Shown here piece by piece: positions 54,669 through 64,000 of a stretch of DNA of 64,000 nt. The stretch comes from an uncultured Desulfuromonas sp. GTDB taxonomy: Bacteria > Desulfobacterota > Desulfuromonadia > Desulfuromonadales > Desulfuromonadaceae. The translations under genes and the position numbers were made by a program. Every line of letters starts with the position of its first letter. Within the stretch, counting starts at the first letter, position 1. The stretch spans positions 744,001 to 808,000 of the forward strand of contig NZ_OY787469.1 of assembly GCF_963678835.1 (NCBI RefSeq), given 5' to 3'. Below the pieces are notes generated by a model that was not told the DNA's origin, searched no databases, and worked only from the letters and a program-made list of their open reading frames with translations.

Positions 54669-57035
54669 ATGCTACAAGAAACCCTGCACGTTCTTGAATT
54701 TAACAAGGTTGTCTCGCTGCTGGGTCTGTTTACCGTCACGGTGCCCGGTAAGGCGTTAACCCTGGCGCTGCGTCCGCTGCAGGAGCGCGAAGCCGTACAC
54801 GCTTCTTTGCAACGGGTGGAAGAGGCTCGCGCCGTGCGTGAAGATAAAGGCACACCGCCGCTGGGCGGCAGCCACGATCTGCATGAGACGCTCAATCGGG
54901 CCAAGACCGAAGGGGTGTGGCTGTCGGCTGCGGCGTTGTTGGAGGTGGCCGAAAGCCTTGATGCCGCCCGCGCCTGTCGTGGCTATTTCGGCAATGAGGC
55001 GATGGCGCCGTTGCTTGCCGCCGATGTTGGTGAGCTGCAACTGCTGGCCGAGTTGCGTGAGCAGATCAAGGCCAGTATCGGCCCGGCCGGTGATGTGCTG
55101 GATGAAGCGTCGTGGCGGCTGTCCGATCTGCGCAGCCAGATCAAGGTGTTGCGTGGCCGGATTCGTGCCGTTTTGGAATCCATGCTCAGTAACAGTGATT
55201 ATGACGGCGTGTTTCAGGATCAGATTGTTACTGACCGCAACGGCCGTTACGTGGTGCCGGTGCGGGCGGATTACCGCGGCCGGGTGAAAGGGTTTGTCCA
55301 CGATGAATCCTCCAGTGGCCAGACACTGTTTATTGAACCGGCGGCCGTGCTGGAGCGCAACAATACGTTGCAGTCGCTGCGTCGGGAAGAACAGCGCGAG
55401 ATTGAGCGGATTCTGCTTGAACTGGCGGCCATGGTCGGCGAGGCACGCGGCCCGTTGCGACGTAATCAGGAGATTCTGGCGCAACTCGATTTTACCTGCG
55501 CCGTGGCCCGGTTTGCCGAATTGACCAAGGCCTGTGCGCCGCAGTTGACGACCAAGCGCCAGTTGGAACTGCGTGAAGTGCGTCATCCGCTGCTGTTATT
55601 GGGCAACGATGGACGGCCGCGCGCGCAGAAAACCGTGGCCATTGATCTGCGTCTGGGCAAAAAGCACGATACTTTGATCATCAGCGGCCCCAACACCGGC
55701 GGTAAAACCGTGGCGTTGAAGACCGTTGGTCTGCTGTTTCTGATGGTGTCGGCCGGGTTGCCGATTCCGTGTCATCCGCACAGTCGGGTGTATCTGTTCA
55801 GCCGGGTGTTTGCCGATATCGGCGATGAACAGAGTATTGAAGAGAATCTGTCGACGTTTTCCGGCCACCTGCTGCGGATGAGACGCATTCTCGAACAGGT
55901 GGATGGTGATTCTCTGGTGCTGCTTGATGAAGCGGGGACCGGTACCGATCCGGCTGAGGGCGGCGCCCTGGCCCTGGCGGTGATGGATCGTCTGCGCGCG
56001 ATTGGCGCACGCACGGTGGTGACTACTCACCTGAACATGATCAAAAGCTGTGCCTACCTGGAATCGCGGGTGGAGAATGCGGCGGTGGAGTTTGATCCCG
56101 AGACGTTGGCACCGACCTACCGCCTCCATTACGGGGTGCCGGGGGCGAGCAGTGCGTTCACCATCGCCCGCACCATGGGCATACCGGCCAAGGTGCTCGA
56201 TCGGGCCAATCAGTATCTTGGCAGCGAAGAGCGCGACGGACTGGCCATGGTCGAGCAGCTCAATCAGGTGCAGAACCGCCTGGAACAACAACTGCGTGAG
56301 GCCGAAGAGCTCCGCAACGAGGCCGCTGCTGAGCAGCGTAAGCGTCTTAAGCTGTTGAAGGATTTTGAAGCCCAGCGCGAAAAACTGCTCGATAAGGCTC
56401 GTCGCCGCGCCGAGCAGCTGGTCAATGAGACCCAGAGCAAGATGAAAATGTTGCTCAAGCAGGCGCGTGACATGCAGGGTGGCGATGGCCGCCGGCAGGC
56501 CGAGCTGATGCGGCAGGTACGCGAGAGCCGTGAAGAGCTGCCGACGCCGGTGGAGGTGAAGCGCCAGCGTCATGCCCCGGATCAGCTCAGTGAAGGGGAG
56601 CTGGTGCGGGTGGTTGCCCTTAATGCCGAAGCCCGAGTGGAACGGTTGTCCGGCGATGAAGTCGAGTTGAATGTTAACGGCAAGGTGATGCGCCTGCCGC
56701 TGAGCGCACTCGAGGCGTTCAGCCCGCGTCGCTTCGCCGAAGCAAAAACGAAACGGGGCGGCACCAAAAGTCAGGTGGACCGCAGCCGTTTTAATCCGCG
56801 TCTCGACGTGGTGGGTTGCCGGGTCGAAGAAGCGCTGCCTCAGGTGGAGCGGCTGATCGATGATGCGCTGCTGAATAATTGGAAAGACATCAGTGTCGTT
56901 CACGGTCGCGGAACCGGTGCGTTGCGTCAGGCGATCCAGGAGCTGCTGGCGCGCCATCGGGCGGTGACGTCGTTTCATGCCGCGGACAATGCCCATGGTG
57001 GTACGGCAGTGACTGAAATTGAGCTGGGGGACTGA
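54669..57035 (+). CDS. mutS2: Endonuclease MutS2
   Basis: A 788-residue MutS2: clamp/lever helices, ABC-type ATPase with Walker A SGPNTGGKTVALKT (about 341-354) and Walker B LVLLDEAGTGTDPAEG, a long coiled coil (about 520-610), and a C-terminal Smr nuclease domain with DVVGCRVEEALPQVERLID and VVHGRGTGALRQAI. MutS2 suppresses homologous recombination or rescues stalled ribosomes, depending on species. Its stop overlaps the dnaG start by one base. Confidence 0.95.
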   Translation: MLQETLHVLEFNKVVSLLGLFTVTVPGKALTLALRPLQEREAVHASLQRVEEARAVREDKGTPPLGGSHDLHETLNRAKTEGVWLSAAALLEVAESLDAARACRGYFGNEAMAPLLAADVGELQLLAELREQIKASIGPAGDVLDEASWRLSDLRSQIKVLRGRIRAVLESMLSNSDYDGVFQDQIVTDRNGRYVVPVRADYRGRVKGFVHDESSSGQTLFIEPAAVLERNNTLQSLRREEQREIERILLELAAMVGEARGPLRRNQEILAQLDFTCAVARFAELTKACAPQLTTKRQLELREVRHPLLLLGNDGRPRAQKTVAIDLRLGKKHDTLIISGPNTGGKTVALKTVGLLFLMVSAGLPIPCHPHSRVYLFSRVFADIGDEQSIEENLSTFSGHLLRMRRILEQVDGDSLVLLDEAGTGTDPAEGGALALAVMDRLRAIGARTVVTTHLNMIKSCAYLESRVENAAVEFDPETLAPTYRLHYGVPGASSAFTIARTMGIPAKVLDRANQYLGSEERDGLAMVEQLNQVQNRLEQQLREAEELRNEAAAEQRKRLKLLKDFEAQREKLLDKARRRAEQLVNETQSKMKMLLKQARDMQGGDGRRQAELMRQVRESREELPTPVEVKRQRHAPDQLSEGELVRVVALNAEARVERLSGDEVELNVNGKVMRLPLSALEAFSPRRFAEAKTKRGGTKSQVDRSRFNPRLDVVGCRVEEALPQVERLIDDALLNNWKDISVVHGRGTGALRQAIQELLARHRAVTSFHAADNAHGGTAVTEIELGD

Positions 57036-58846
57036 TGGCGCGGATACCGGAAGATCTGATCAGTCAGGTGCGCGAACGGGTCGATATTGTCGACGTTGTT
57101 TCCGGCTACGTGAAGCTGAAACATTCCGGTGATAACCACCTCGGTTTATGTCCGTTTCATAGTGAGAAGACACCGTCGTTCAACGTTAACAGCAGTCGCC
57201 AGATTTTTCACTGCTTCGGCTGCGGCGTCGGCGGCAATGTGTTCAGCTTTCTGATGCGTATGGAAGGGCTGGCGTTTCCCCAGGCGGTGAAACGGCTGGC
57301 TGACCAGGTTGGTGTCGTCATTCCCGACGATGAGCCGACTCCTGAGGAGGTGCGGCGGCGTTTGGAGCGTGAAGAGCTGGCCGAGGTGTATGAGCAGGCG
57401 ACGCTTTTTTACCACGACATCCTGCTTGCCGATCCACGTGGTGCTCAGGCGCGTGGCTATATCCGCCGTCGTGGTTTTGACAGCGAAGCGGTGCGCCGCT
57501 TTCGCCTTGGCTTTTCGCCGGACAGTTGGGATGCGTTGTGCGAACACCTGACGTCTGAGGGCACGGATCTCGATAAGGCACGCCAACTCGGCTTGATCCG
57601 GCGCAGTGACAAGACCGGGAATGATTTTGACATGTTCCGTCAGCGGTTGCTGTTTCCGATTGAAGATCTGTCGGGCAAGGTGGTGGCCTTCGGCGGACGG
57701 GTGCTCGACGACAGCCTGCCGAAGTACATTAACTCGCCTGAGTCGGTGCTGTATCATAAAAGCCGCCTGCTTTACGGTCTGTATCAGGCGAAGCAGGCGA
57801 TGCGCCGTGAACGAACGGTGATTGTCGTTGAAGGTTATTTTGATCACCTGGCGCTGGTGCAGGCGGGCATTGAGCATGTGGTGGCGACCTGTGGCACCGC
57901 GTTGACCGATGACCACGCCAAGATCCTCAAGCGGTATGTTGAGCGGGTGATTCTGCTGTTTGATGAAGACGCCGCCGGACAAAAGGCGTGTTTCCGGGCC
58001 ATGCCGAGTTTGCTGCAACAGGGGCTCGAAGTGATGACCCTGAGTCTGCCGGCCGGGGATGATCCTGATTCCTGTGTGCGCCGCGAAGGAGCTGAAGCCT
58101 TTTTGCAACGCTTGAATGAGGCACGCTCGGCCATAGAGGTTCATATGGAGGTGACTCTGGAGCAGGCCGGTGATCGTGCTGAGGCGCAGGCACGCGCCAT
58201 CGATACGGTGCTGCAGATGATGCAGCGGGTACCGGATGACATCCAGCGCAACCTGCATCTCGGCCAATTGGCCCAGCGCAGTGGTGTGGCGGTTGAGCTG
58301 CTGCAACGGCAATTGGAGCGGACCCACGTTGAGGAACAACCACCCGCGCCACGCCCACAGCCCGCGCCGCGTCCGGCTGTGGCTCCGCGCCCGGTCGAGC
58401 CTGAGGAGATCCAGGGTGACCTTAAGGCGCAGAAGTGGTTACTCACTCTGATGCTTGCCGATGGCGGCGTCAGCGGTACAGTTGAAGAACAGGGCATTGA
58501 CGCACTGTTTGACAATGTCGTCTGTCAAAAAGTGGCACAACAGATACAACGGGTCCACGCAGAGCAGCGTGAACCCGGAGAATGGATGCTCGACCAGTGC
58601 GAGGATCCCCGTACTCAGGATCTGCTGACGCAGCTTCTGGTGCGCGAGCAGGAACTTGTCAGTGATGATATTGAAAAAATCTTCGGCGATTGTCGTCAGG
58701 CAGTTGTCCGTAGTCAGCTAAAACAACGCAGGGCAGAGCTGCATACGCAGATGCGTGCCGCCGAGCAACATGGAGACTCGGAACAACAAACAGCCTGTCT
58801 GCAGGAACTGACTCGGATTAACCGCGAACTCAAGCGCCGCGGATAA
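57035..58846 (+). CDS. dnaG: DNA primase
   Basis: A 603-residue primase: CHC2 zinc finger ([11 protein letters not shown] and [14 protein letters not shown]), RNAP-like core, Toprim domain with the [11 protein letters not shown]lu and [11 protein letters not shown]sp-x-Asp, and a C-terminal helicase-binding domain after a Pro/Arg linker near 430-450. The ATG overlaps mutS2 by one base (TGATG). Confidence 0.96.
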   Translation: MARIPEDLISQVRERVDIVDVVSGYVKLKHSGDNHLGLCPFHSEKTPSFNVNSSRQIFHCFGCGVGGNVFSFLMRMEGLAFPQAVKRLADQVGVVIPDDEPTPEEVRRRLEREELAEVYEQATLFYHDILLADPRGAQARGYIRRRGFDSEAVRRFRLGFSPDSWDALCEHLTSEGTDLDKARQLGLIRRSDKTGNDFDMFRQRLLFPIEDLSGKVVAFGGRVLDDSLPKYINSPESVLYHKSRLLYGLYQAKQAMRRERTVIVVEGYFDHLALVQAGIEHVVATCGTALTDDHAKILKRYVERVILLFDEDAAGQKACFRAMPSLLQQGLEVMTLSLPAGDDPDSCVRREGAEAFLQRLNEARSAIEVHMEVTLEQAGDRAEAQARAIDTVLQMMQRVPDDIQRNLHLGQLAQRSGVAVELLQRQLERTHVEEQPPAPRPQPAPRPAVAPRPVEPEEIQGDLKAQKWLLTLMLADGGVSGTVEEQGIDALFDNVVCQKVAQQIQRVHAEQREPGEWMLDQCEDPRTQDLLTQLLVREQELVSDDIEKIFGDCRQAVVRSQLKQRRAELHTQMRAAEQHGDSEQQTACLQELTRINRELKRRG

Positions 58847-58896
58847 GCACCACAAATACGGACCACGGACGCGTGGTTGACAGGAGAAATGCACCT

Positions 58897-60648
58897 ATGG
58901 CTAAAAAGACGAAAGAGGAAGAATTTCAGCAACTCATCGAAACAGGGAAGGAAAAGGGCTACCTGACCTACGATGAGGTGAATGACGCACTTCCTGAAGA
59001 TATGGTGTCAAGCACCCAGCTCGAAGATGTGATGACCATGTTCGGCGAGCTGGACATCGAAATTGTCGATAACGAGACCAAAGAGGAAAAAAGCAAAGGC
59101 GACAGCAGTGACGACGAGGACGACAGCAAAGAAGAGGGCAATAACTTCGAAGCTGGTGTCATCGGTCGGACCAGTGATCCGGTGCGCATGTATTTACGCG
59201 AAATGGGCCAGGTTTCACTGCTGACCCGCGAAGGTGAAGTGGAGATTGCCAAGCGTATTGAAGAGGGGGAAGGTCTGATCACTCAGGTGGTGCTCAAGAC
59301 TCCTATCGCTCTGCAAGAAGTGATCACACTGGGCGACCAGCTTTCCGAAGGTTTGATCGGTATCACCGACATCACCAAAGATTACGACGAAGAGGAAGGC
59401 GCTGAAGCTGAAGAAAAGCAGTATGAGCGTATCCTTGGTCTGATTGCGGAGATTCGTCAAAAAAATGATGAACTGATCGAACAGCGTCAGTTGAGTAGCG
59501 AAGGGGACGAGGCGCAGAAAAAAGCGGCCCAAGAGCGTATTGCCGCGTTGAAAGACGAGCTGTGTGATCTGATGCGCCAGATTCGTCTCAAAGAGCAGAC
59601 GGTGTCGAAAATTGCCCAACGTCTCAAGGAACTCAGTGCCCAGGTTAAAAAAGCGCTCAGTGAAGTGACAGCCTGTGAAAAGGCTTTCGGCTGCTCGCAC
59701 AAAGACATCCGCCGCTATCTGCGTCGTTTCCACAAAAGTGACGATGAGGCGGCCAAAGTTGTTGAGGAACTGGGTAAGAGCGCCGAAGAGCTGCAGGTGG
59801 TGGAAAAACGTCTCAAGGGTGCCCAACGCAAGTTCAAGCGGGTTGAAGAGGAAACCGGTTTTACTCCCGAGGATCTAGTCGATTCCCTCAAAGAGGTCCA
59901 TCGTGGTGAATGGCGCGCTAAGGCGGCCAAGACCGAGCTGGTTGAAGCCAACCTGCGTCTGGTGGTGTCGATTGCCAAAAAATACACCAATCGTGGTCTG
60001 CAGTTCCTCGACCTGATTCAGGAAGGGAACATCGGCCTGATGAAGGCGGTGGACAAATTTGAATACCAGCGTGGGTACAAGTTTTCTACCTATGCCACCT
60101 GGTGGATTCGCCAGGCCATCACCCGGGCCATTGCCGACCAGGCACGCACCATCCGTATTCCGGTGCATATGATCGAAACCATCAACAAGCTGATCCGCAC
60201 CAGTCGTCAGTTGGTTCAGGAACTCGGTCGGGAGCCGATTCCCGAAGAGATCGCCGAGCGCATGGATTTGCCGTTGGAAAAAGTGCGCCGTGTGTTGAAG
60301 ATCGCCAAGGAACCGATCAGTCTCGAAACGCCGATCGGCGAAGAGGAAGATTCCTCGTTGGGCGATTTTATCGAAGACAAAGGGGCGGTGTCACCCCTCG
60401 AAGCCGTCATCAAAGGCAATCTGTCCGATCAGACTGCCGAAGTGCTGTCCACGCTGAGTCCGCGCGAGGAGAAGGTGTTGCGCATGCGTTTCGGGATTGG
60501 CGAGAGGTCCGACCATACCTTGGAAGAGGTAGGACAGGATTTCAATGTTACCCGTGAGCGGATTCGCCAGATTGAAGCCAAGGCGCTGCGCAAACTGCGT
60601 CACCCCAGCCGGGCCAAACGCCTGCGCAGCTTTGTTGATACCCCTTAA
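58897..60648 (+). CDS. rpoD: RNA polymerase primary sigma factor
   Basis: The ATG at 58897 follows CAGGAG at some distance. The 583-residue sigma-70 has region 1.1, an acidic spacer, region 1.2 ([20 protein letters not shown]), a non-conserved region, region 2 ([20 protein letters not shown]), region 3 and region 4.2 ([19 protein letters not shown]). It ends the macromolecular-synthesis cluster. Confidence 0.97.
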   Translation: MAKKTKEEEFQQLIETGKEKGYLTYDEVNDALPEDMVSSTQLEDVMTMFGELDIEIVDNETKEEKSKGDSSDDEDDSKEEGNNFEAGVIGRTSDPVRMYLREMGQVSLLTREGEVEIAKRIEEGEGLITQVVLKTPIALQEVITLGDQLSEGLIGITDITKDYDEEEGAEAEEKQYERILGLIAEIRQKNDELIEQRQLSSEGDEAQKKAAQERIAALKDELCDLMRQIRLKEQTVSKIAQRLKELSAQVKKALSEVTACEKAFGCSHKDIRRYLRRFHKSDDEAAKVVEELGKSAEELQVVEKRLKGAQRKFKRVEEETGFTPEDLVDSLKEVHRGEWRAKAAKTELVEANLRLVVSIAKKYTNRGLQFLDLIQEGNIGLMKAVDKFEYQRGYKFSTYATWWIRQAITRAIADQARTIRIPVHMIETINKLIRTSRQLVQELGREPIPEEIAERMDLPLEKVRRVLKIAKEPISLETPIGEEEDSSLGDFIEDKGAVSPLEAVIKGNLSDQTAEVLSTLSPREEKVLRMRFGIGERSDHTLEEVGQDFNVTRERIRQIEAKALRKLRHPSRAKRLRSFVDTP

Positions 60649-60704
60649 ATTTTCTCATGGAACCTCCCATGGAGGACAGGGTGTCACAAATTTGGGATGA
60701 GTCC

Positions 60705-60733
60705 TTGACAGTTAGGATTCGATTTGTTAAACA
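60705..60733 (+). promoter_or_regulatory. Promoter of tRNA-fMet
   Basis: TTGACA (60705-60710) and TAAACA (60728-60733) separated by 17 bases, 36 bases before the tRNA. A GGCCTTG/CAAGGCC hairpin (60739-60756) sits in the short 5' leader. Confidence 0.7.
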
Positions 60734-60768
60734 TAGCAGGCCTTGGCAGCAAGGCCGCAACAACATGA

Positions 60769-60845
<77 letters not shown>

Positions 60846-60854
60846 AAACAATTC

Positions 60855-60892
60855 AAGGGACTTGCATGAGATTTCATGCAAGTCCCTTTTTT
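60855..60892 (+). terminator. Intrinsic terminator of tRNA-fMet
   Basis: Arms 60857-60869 (GGGACTTGCATGA) and 60874-60886 are perfectly complementary over 13 bp with a four-base loop, followed by six T. Confidence 0.92.
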
Positions 60893-61041
60893 ATTTCTCA
60901 GAAATTCATTTGCAAGACAATCAAGCTGGGAGTCGATTTCTTTTTCTGCTACATTATGAAAAGCCAATAGACAAGCTTGGACCAAGATTCACAGCCTCTC
61001 CCTGTCGTTATTTCCTCAACTGGCGTGTGCCCGGAGAAAAA

Positions 61042-64000
61042 ATGTCAGATCCTCAGCCCGAATTACCCTTTTGGGGCCGTAAAGACGACATCGCTCATTT
61101 AGAGGAGCGAGTCAAAAACAAAGGGCTCACTGTTTTGACCGGACGCCCGCAGATCGGGAAAAGCACGTTGTTGCGACATTTAAGAGACTCTTTGCGAGAA
61201 AAAGGCGTCTGTCTCGTTGGCTATCACCAGGCAAGCGCTTCTCAGGATGGTTTGCTGTATGCCGCTGCCGACCTTTATGGTTCCGTCCTTAAAAACGCCC
61301 AGCTCAAACAACATCTCAAGATCCTCTATGAAGAAAAAAAAGAACATCTTCCTCAACGTGTCGCTTTAACCGTGGGAAGAGTGTTAACCCAGGCTATTCC
61401 CAGTGATGTGGTTAAAAGTCTTTTTCAGGAGATTTTCGAGCAAATTAAAACACTTGATGAGGATTTACGAACCGGTAGTGGACGTACAGCGTTACAGCCG
61501 GTCACTATTGAAGAAATCAAAACTCTTGTCGAATTGGTGGTAGTGGCCAGTGGTGAAAATACACGGCCATTGTTACTGATTGTCGATCAGTGGGAAGATT
61601 CTCAAGATATCAACCGTGAAGCAACACAGATCAAAACCTTTCTTCAAAATGTGAATCAGTGGAAAGGTACTCCCCACGCCATTCTTCATCTGAGGCGTCC
61701 AGCCAACTCGATTTACAAAGAGGTGGAAACTGCCTGGGAATATGTGCAGGAATTCAATCTTGGATACGAGTCCGTTGAAATATATCCCATTGAGCCCATT
61801 GATTTTTCAGTAAACGAAGGAGAAAGAAAAGCCTTGCTTGGTTGGCTGCACGAGCGCTTTCCTGTCACCGAAGACGTCGAGGATGCGCAGCTTATTGAAC
61901 TTATTGGCGGCAATCCAGCTGTGTTTAAACGTTGGCTCGACGGTAACCCACAAGATCAAAGCAGCCTGGAGGAACTTGCAAAAAACGCACATCATTATCT
62001 CTACCCGGAATTCAAAACTATTCTCACGCGCCTTAAAGAAGAGGATTCCTATGAGGCCGATGGAAAAACTGCTTTCCATGTGGCCCTGCGCCTGATTCTT
62101 CTGGCACCGGCGATTAACGAGAAGACGTGGCCTATTACAAAGGAGATCGTTTTACAAGGCGTTTCGGAACTCGTCTTAGATGAACTAAGCGAAAGTCTAA
62201 TCAAATTTGAAGGAGATGTTCCCTCGCTGGGGCTGCCACAAAGACAAGAGGTTGCTCTGAGGACACTCATCGATCAATCTACGGCACAAGAAAATCCTTT
62301 TTTGCGCTATGCGAAAAGCGCCGCAGAATCCGTGGTCGAAAAACTTGTTGAACAATGCACATCGTTGACCGAAGAGCGGTCTGTTCTTTCAATCATTATC
62401 CTTTCATCCTTGGATCCGCTCACGGCCAAGCTGCCGTTTAAAAAAGTTTCTCGGGGCTTGGTTTTTTTGGCTAAGACCCTTTTGAGAGACAGAGTTTCCT
62501 ATGGGGAAGAAACGTATCTATCGCTCAACTCTTTAGAAAGAGAGGTATTGTCCCCCTCAGCTTGTTGGCTGATTTGTGTAGGTCTGGTTAACGCTCTGTA
62601 TGATGCTGGCGAAGCTGAAGACGTTTCACGTCAGGATCAGCTTCTTGAGGAGCTGCGAGCTCTGGCGCGGTCCTATCCAGACGATGCGGTGGTGCGCGAA
62701 CTGTTGGCCAGAGGTCTGGTTAACGCCCTGACTCAGGCGGGTAAAGCTGAAGACGTTTCCCGTCAGGAACAGCTTCTTGAGGAGCTGCGGGCTCTGACAC
62801 AGTCCTATCCAGACGATGCGGCGGTGAGCGAACTGTTGGCCAGAGGTCTGGTTAACGCTCTGAATGATGCGGGCAAAGCTGAAGACGTTTCCCGTCAGGA
62901 ACAGTTGTTTGAGGAGCTGCGGGCTCTGACACAGTCCTATCCAGACGATGCGGCGGTGAGAGAACTGTTGGCCAGAGGTCTGGTTAACGCCCTGACTCAG
63001 GCGGGTAAAGCTGAAGACGTTTCACGTCAGGATCAGTTGTTTGAGGAGTTGCGGGTTCTGGCGCGGTTCTATCCAGACGATGCGGCGGTGCGCGAACAGT
63101 TGGCCGGAGGTCTGGTTAACGCCCTGACTCAGGCGGGTAAAGCTGAAGACGTTTCCCGTCAGGAACAGCTTCTTGAGGAACTGCGGGCTCTGACACCGTC
63201 CTATCCAGACGATGCGGCGGTGAGCGAACTGTTGGCCATAGGTCTGTTTAACGCCCTGTTTGATGCGGGCAAAGCTGAAGACGTTTCCCGTCAGGAACAG
63301 CTTCTTGAGGAGCTGCGAGCTCTGGCGCAGTCTTATCCAGACGATGCGGCGGTGCGCGAACGGTTGGCCAAAGGTCTGGTTAACGCCCTGTATGATGCGG
63401 GCAAAGCTGAAGACGTTACCCGTCAGGATCAGTTGTTTGAGGAGCTGCGAGCTCTGGCGCAGTCTTATCCAGACGATGCGGCGGTGCGCGAACAGTTGGC
63501 CGGAGGTCTGGTTAACGCCCTGTATGATGCGGGCAAAGCTGAAGACGTTTCACGTCAGGATCAGTTGTTTGAGGAGTTGCGGGTTCTGGCGCGGTTCTAT
63601 CCAGACGATGCGGCGGTGCGCGAACAGTTGGCCGGAGGTCTGGTTAACGCCCTGACTCAGGCGGGTAAAGCTGAAGACGTTTCACGTCAGGAACAGTTGT
63701 TTGAGGAGTTGCGGGTTCTGGCGCGGTTCTATCCAGACGATACGGCGGTGCGCGAACGGTTGGCCGGAGGTCTGGTTAACGCCCTGACTCAGGCGGGCAA
63801 AGCTGAAGACGTTTCACGTCAGGATCAGTTGTTTGACGAGTTGCGGGTTCTGGCGCGGTTCTATCCAGACGATGCGGCGGTGCGCGAACAGTTGGCCAAC
63901 GGGCTGTTTAACGCCCTGAATGATGCGGGCGAAGCTGAAGACGTTTCCCGTCAGGAACAGCTTCATGAGGAGCTTCGGGCTCTGACACAGTCCTATCCAG
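61042..64000 (+). CDS. Large P-loop NTPase with C-terminal 44-residue repeats (runs off window)
   Basis: The start at ATG 61042 has GGAG five bases upstream; the frame stays open for 986 codons to the window end. Residues 1-~350 form a STAND/AAA-type ATPase: PFWGRKDDIAHLEERV, Walker A GRPQIGKST at 34-42, Walker B LLLIVDQWED at 177-186 and AILHLRRP (sensor-like Arg). A winged-helix-like middle follows, and from residue 514 at least eleven 44-residue helical repeats. No effector domain precedes the ATPase. The architecture recalls STAND sensors that use TPR-like repeats for ligand recognition; function is not known. The gene lies directly after tRNA-fMet. Confidence 0.88.
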   Translation, partial: MSDPQPELPFWGRKDDIAHLEERVKNKGLTVLTGRPQIGKSTLLRHLRDSLREKGVCLVGYHQASASQDGLLYAAADLYGSVLKNAQLKQHLKILYEEKKEHLPQRVALTVGRVLTQAIPSDVVKSLFQEIFEQIKTLDEDLRTGSGRTALQPVTIEEIKTLVELVVVASGENTRPLLLIVDQWEDSQDINREATQIKTFLQNVNQWKGTPHAILHLRRPANSIYKEVETAWEYVQEFNLGYESVEIYPIEPIDFSVNEGERKALLGWLHERFPVTEDVEDAQLIELIGGNPAVFKRWLDGNPQDQSSLEELAKNAHHYLYPEFKTILTRLKEEDSYEADGKTAFHVALRLILLAPAINEKTWPITKEIVLQGVSELVLDELSESLIKFEGDVPSLGLPQRQEVALRTLIDQSTAQENPFLRYAKSAAESVVEKLVEQCTSLTEERSVLSIIILSSLDPLTAKLPFKKVSRGLVFLAKTLLRDRVSYGEETYLSLNSLEREVLSPSACWLICVGLVNALYDAGEAEDVSRQDQLLEELRALARSYPDDAVVRELLARGLVNALTQAGKAEDVSRQEQLLEELRALTQSYPDDAAVSELLARGLVNALNDAGKAEDVSRQEQLFEELRALTQSYPDDAAVRELLARGLVNALTQAGKAEDVSRQDQLFEELRVLARFYPDDAAVREQLAGGLVNALTQAGKAEDVSRQEQLLEELRALTPSYPDDAAVSELLAIGLFNALFDAGKAEDVSRQEQLLEELRALAQSYPDDAAVRERLAKGLVNALYDAGKAEDVTRQDQLFEELRALAQSYPDDAAVREQLAGGLVNALYDAGKAEDVSRQDQLFEELRVLARFYPDDAAVREQLAGGLVNALTQAGKAEDVSRQEQLFEELRVLARFYPDDTAVRERLAGGLVNALTQAGKAEDVSRQDQLFDELRVLARFYPDDAAVREQLANGLFNALNDAGEAEDVSRQEQLHEELRALTQSYP
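62581..64000 (+). repeat. 132-bp tandem coding repeats (44 residues each)
   Basis: Repeat starts at 62581, 62713, 62845, 62977, 63109, 63241, 63373, 63505, 63637, 63769 and 63901 (last partial). The core is GLVNAL..AGKAEDVSRQ, then QLLEELRAL, YPDDAAVRE and LLA; the pattern suits two helices per unit, as in TPR-related repeats. Units are nearly identical in DNA. Variable codons cluster at the pair after NAL (YD, TQ, ND, FD), the residues before YPDD (ARS, TQS, ARF, AQS, TPS), and the unit junction (R, G, I, K, N). Confidence 0.93.

Noticed and set aside
63260..63655. 131-codon alternative frame in the repeat region
   Set aside because: It is a second frame of the 132-bp repeats; the long frame from 61042 has the start signal and the ATPase domain.
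62581..64000. CRISPR array
   Set aside because: Repeats are 132 bp, contiguous, in frame and coding; there are no unique spacers.

Overview
The window reads as chromosomal DNA of a Desulfuromonadales-type bacterium (Desulfuromonas/Pelobacter/Geobacter relatives). This is inferred from gene order and gene types, not from any search: rho-rpmE-thyX-prfA-prmC-murA followed by a full his operon; yqeY-cvpA-mutS2-dnaG-rpoD followed by tRNA-fMet; a complete pst-phoU operon whose permeases carry large periplasmic insertions; and a sodium:solute symporter paired with a 58-residue accessory peptide.

Layout. 0-9 kb is a mixed accessory/housekeeping stretch: a truncated membrane sensor, a small periplasmic protein, a chemotaxis transducer, an MDR oxidoreductase, a MarR regulator, a START-domain protein, an isochorismatase-like hydrolase, an APH-kinase fusion and a NapH-type 4Fe-4S membrane protein. 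9-17 kb holds a TonB-dependent receptor, zinc-ribbon and Tim44-like membrane proteins, and a zone of gene decay (a P-loop kinase pseudogene, a GNAT stub, and a HAD phosphatase frameshifted at its C-terminus and fused in frame to an upstream ORF). 17-27 kb has a YkgJ/HD/MscS operon, MFS-tautomerase with a divergent LysR, DUF2284, the symporter pair with a divergent LysR, and rhodanese-ppnP-cvfB. 27.17-30.08 kb is gene-free and made of about five tandem ~580-bp units rich in hairpins. 30-34 kb has a PAS/GGDEF/EAL protein and a YhdH-type oxidoreductase divergent from an HxlR regulator. 34.1-35.1 kb holds a BIME-like REP array and a 182-bp MITE-like element with an 11-bp flanking direct repeat, just upstream of pstS. 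35.3-41.9 kb is pstSCAB-phoU. 42-60.7 kb is the core translation, cell-wall, histidine and replication block. The last 3 kb, after tRNA-fMet, begins a large P-loop NTPase with at least eleven nearly identical 44-residue repeats that runs off the window.

How the genes work together. Phosphate uptake (PstSCAB, PhoU) and histidine synthesis (HisG to HisIE) are complete operons, except that hisB carries an apparent one-base deletion. The rho-murA block supports transcription termination, translation termination, dTMP synthesis and peptidoglycan precursor synthesis. The yqeY-rpoD block is the macromolecular-synthesis operon.

The most unusual signals are: (1) the post-tRNA NTPase with concerted 44-residue repeats, a candidate STAND-like sensor; (2) the 580-bp array, in which three hairpins show paired, compensating base changes between copies; (3) the 182-bp MITE-like element with 18-bp perfect terminal inverted repeats and 11-bp direct repeats; and (4) several single-base lesions in otherwise conserved genes.
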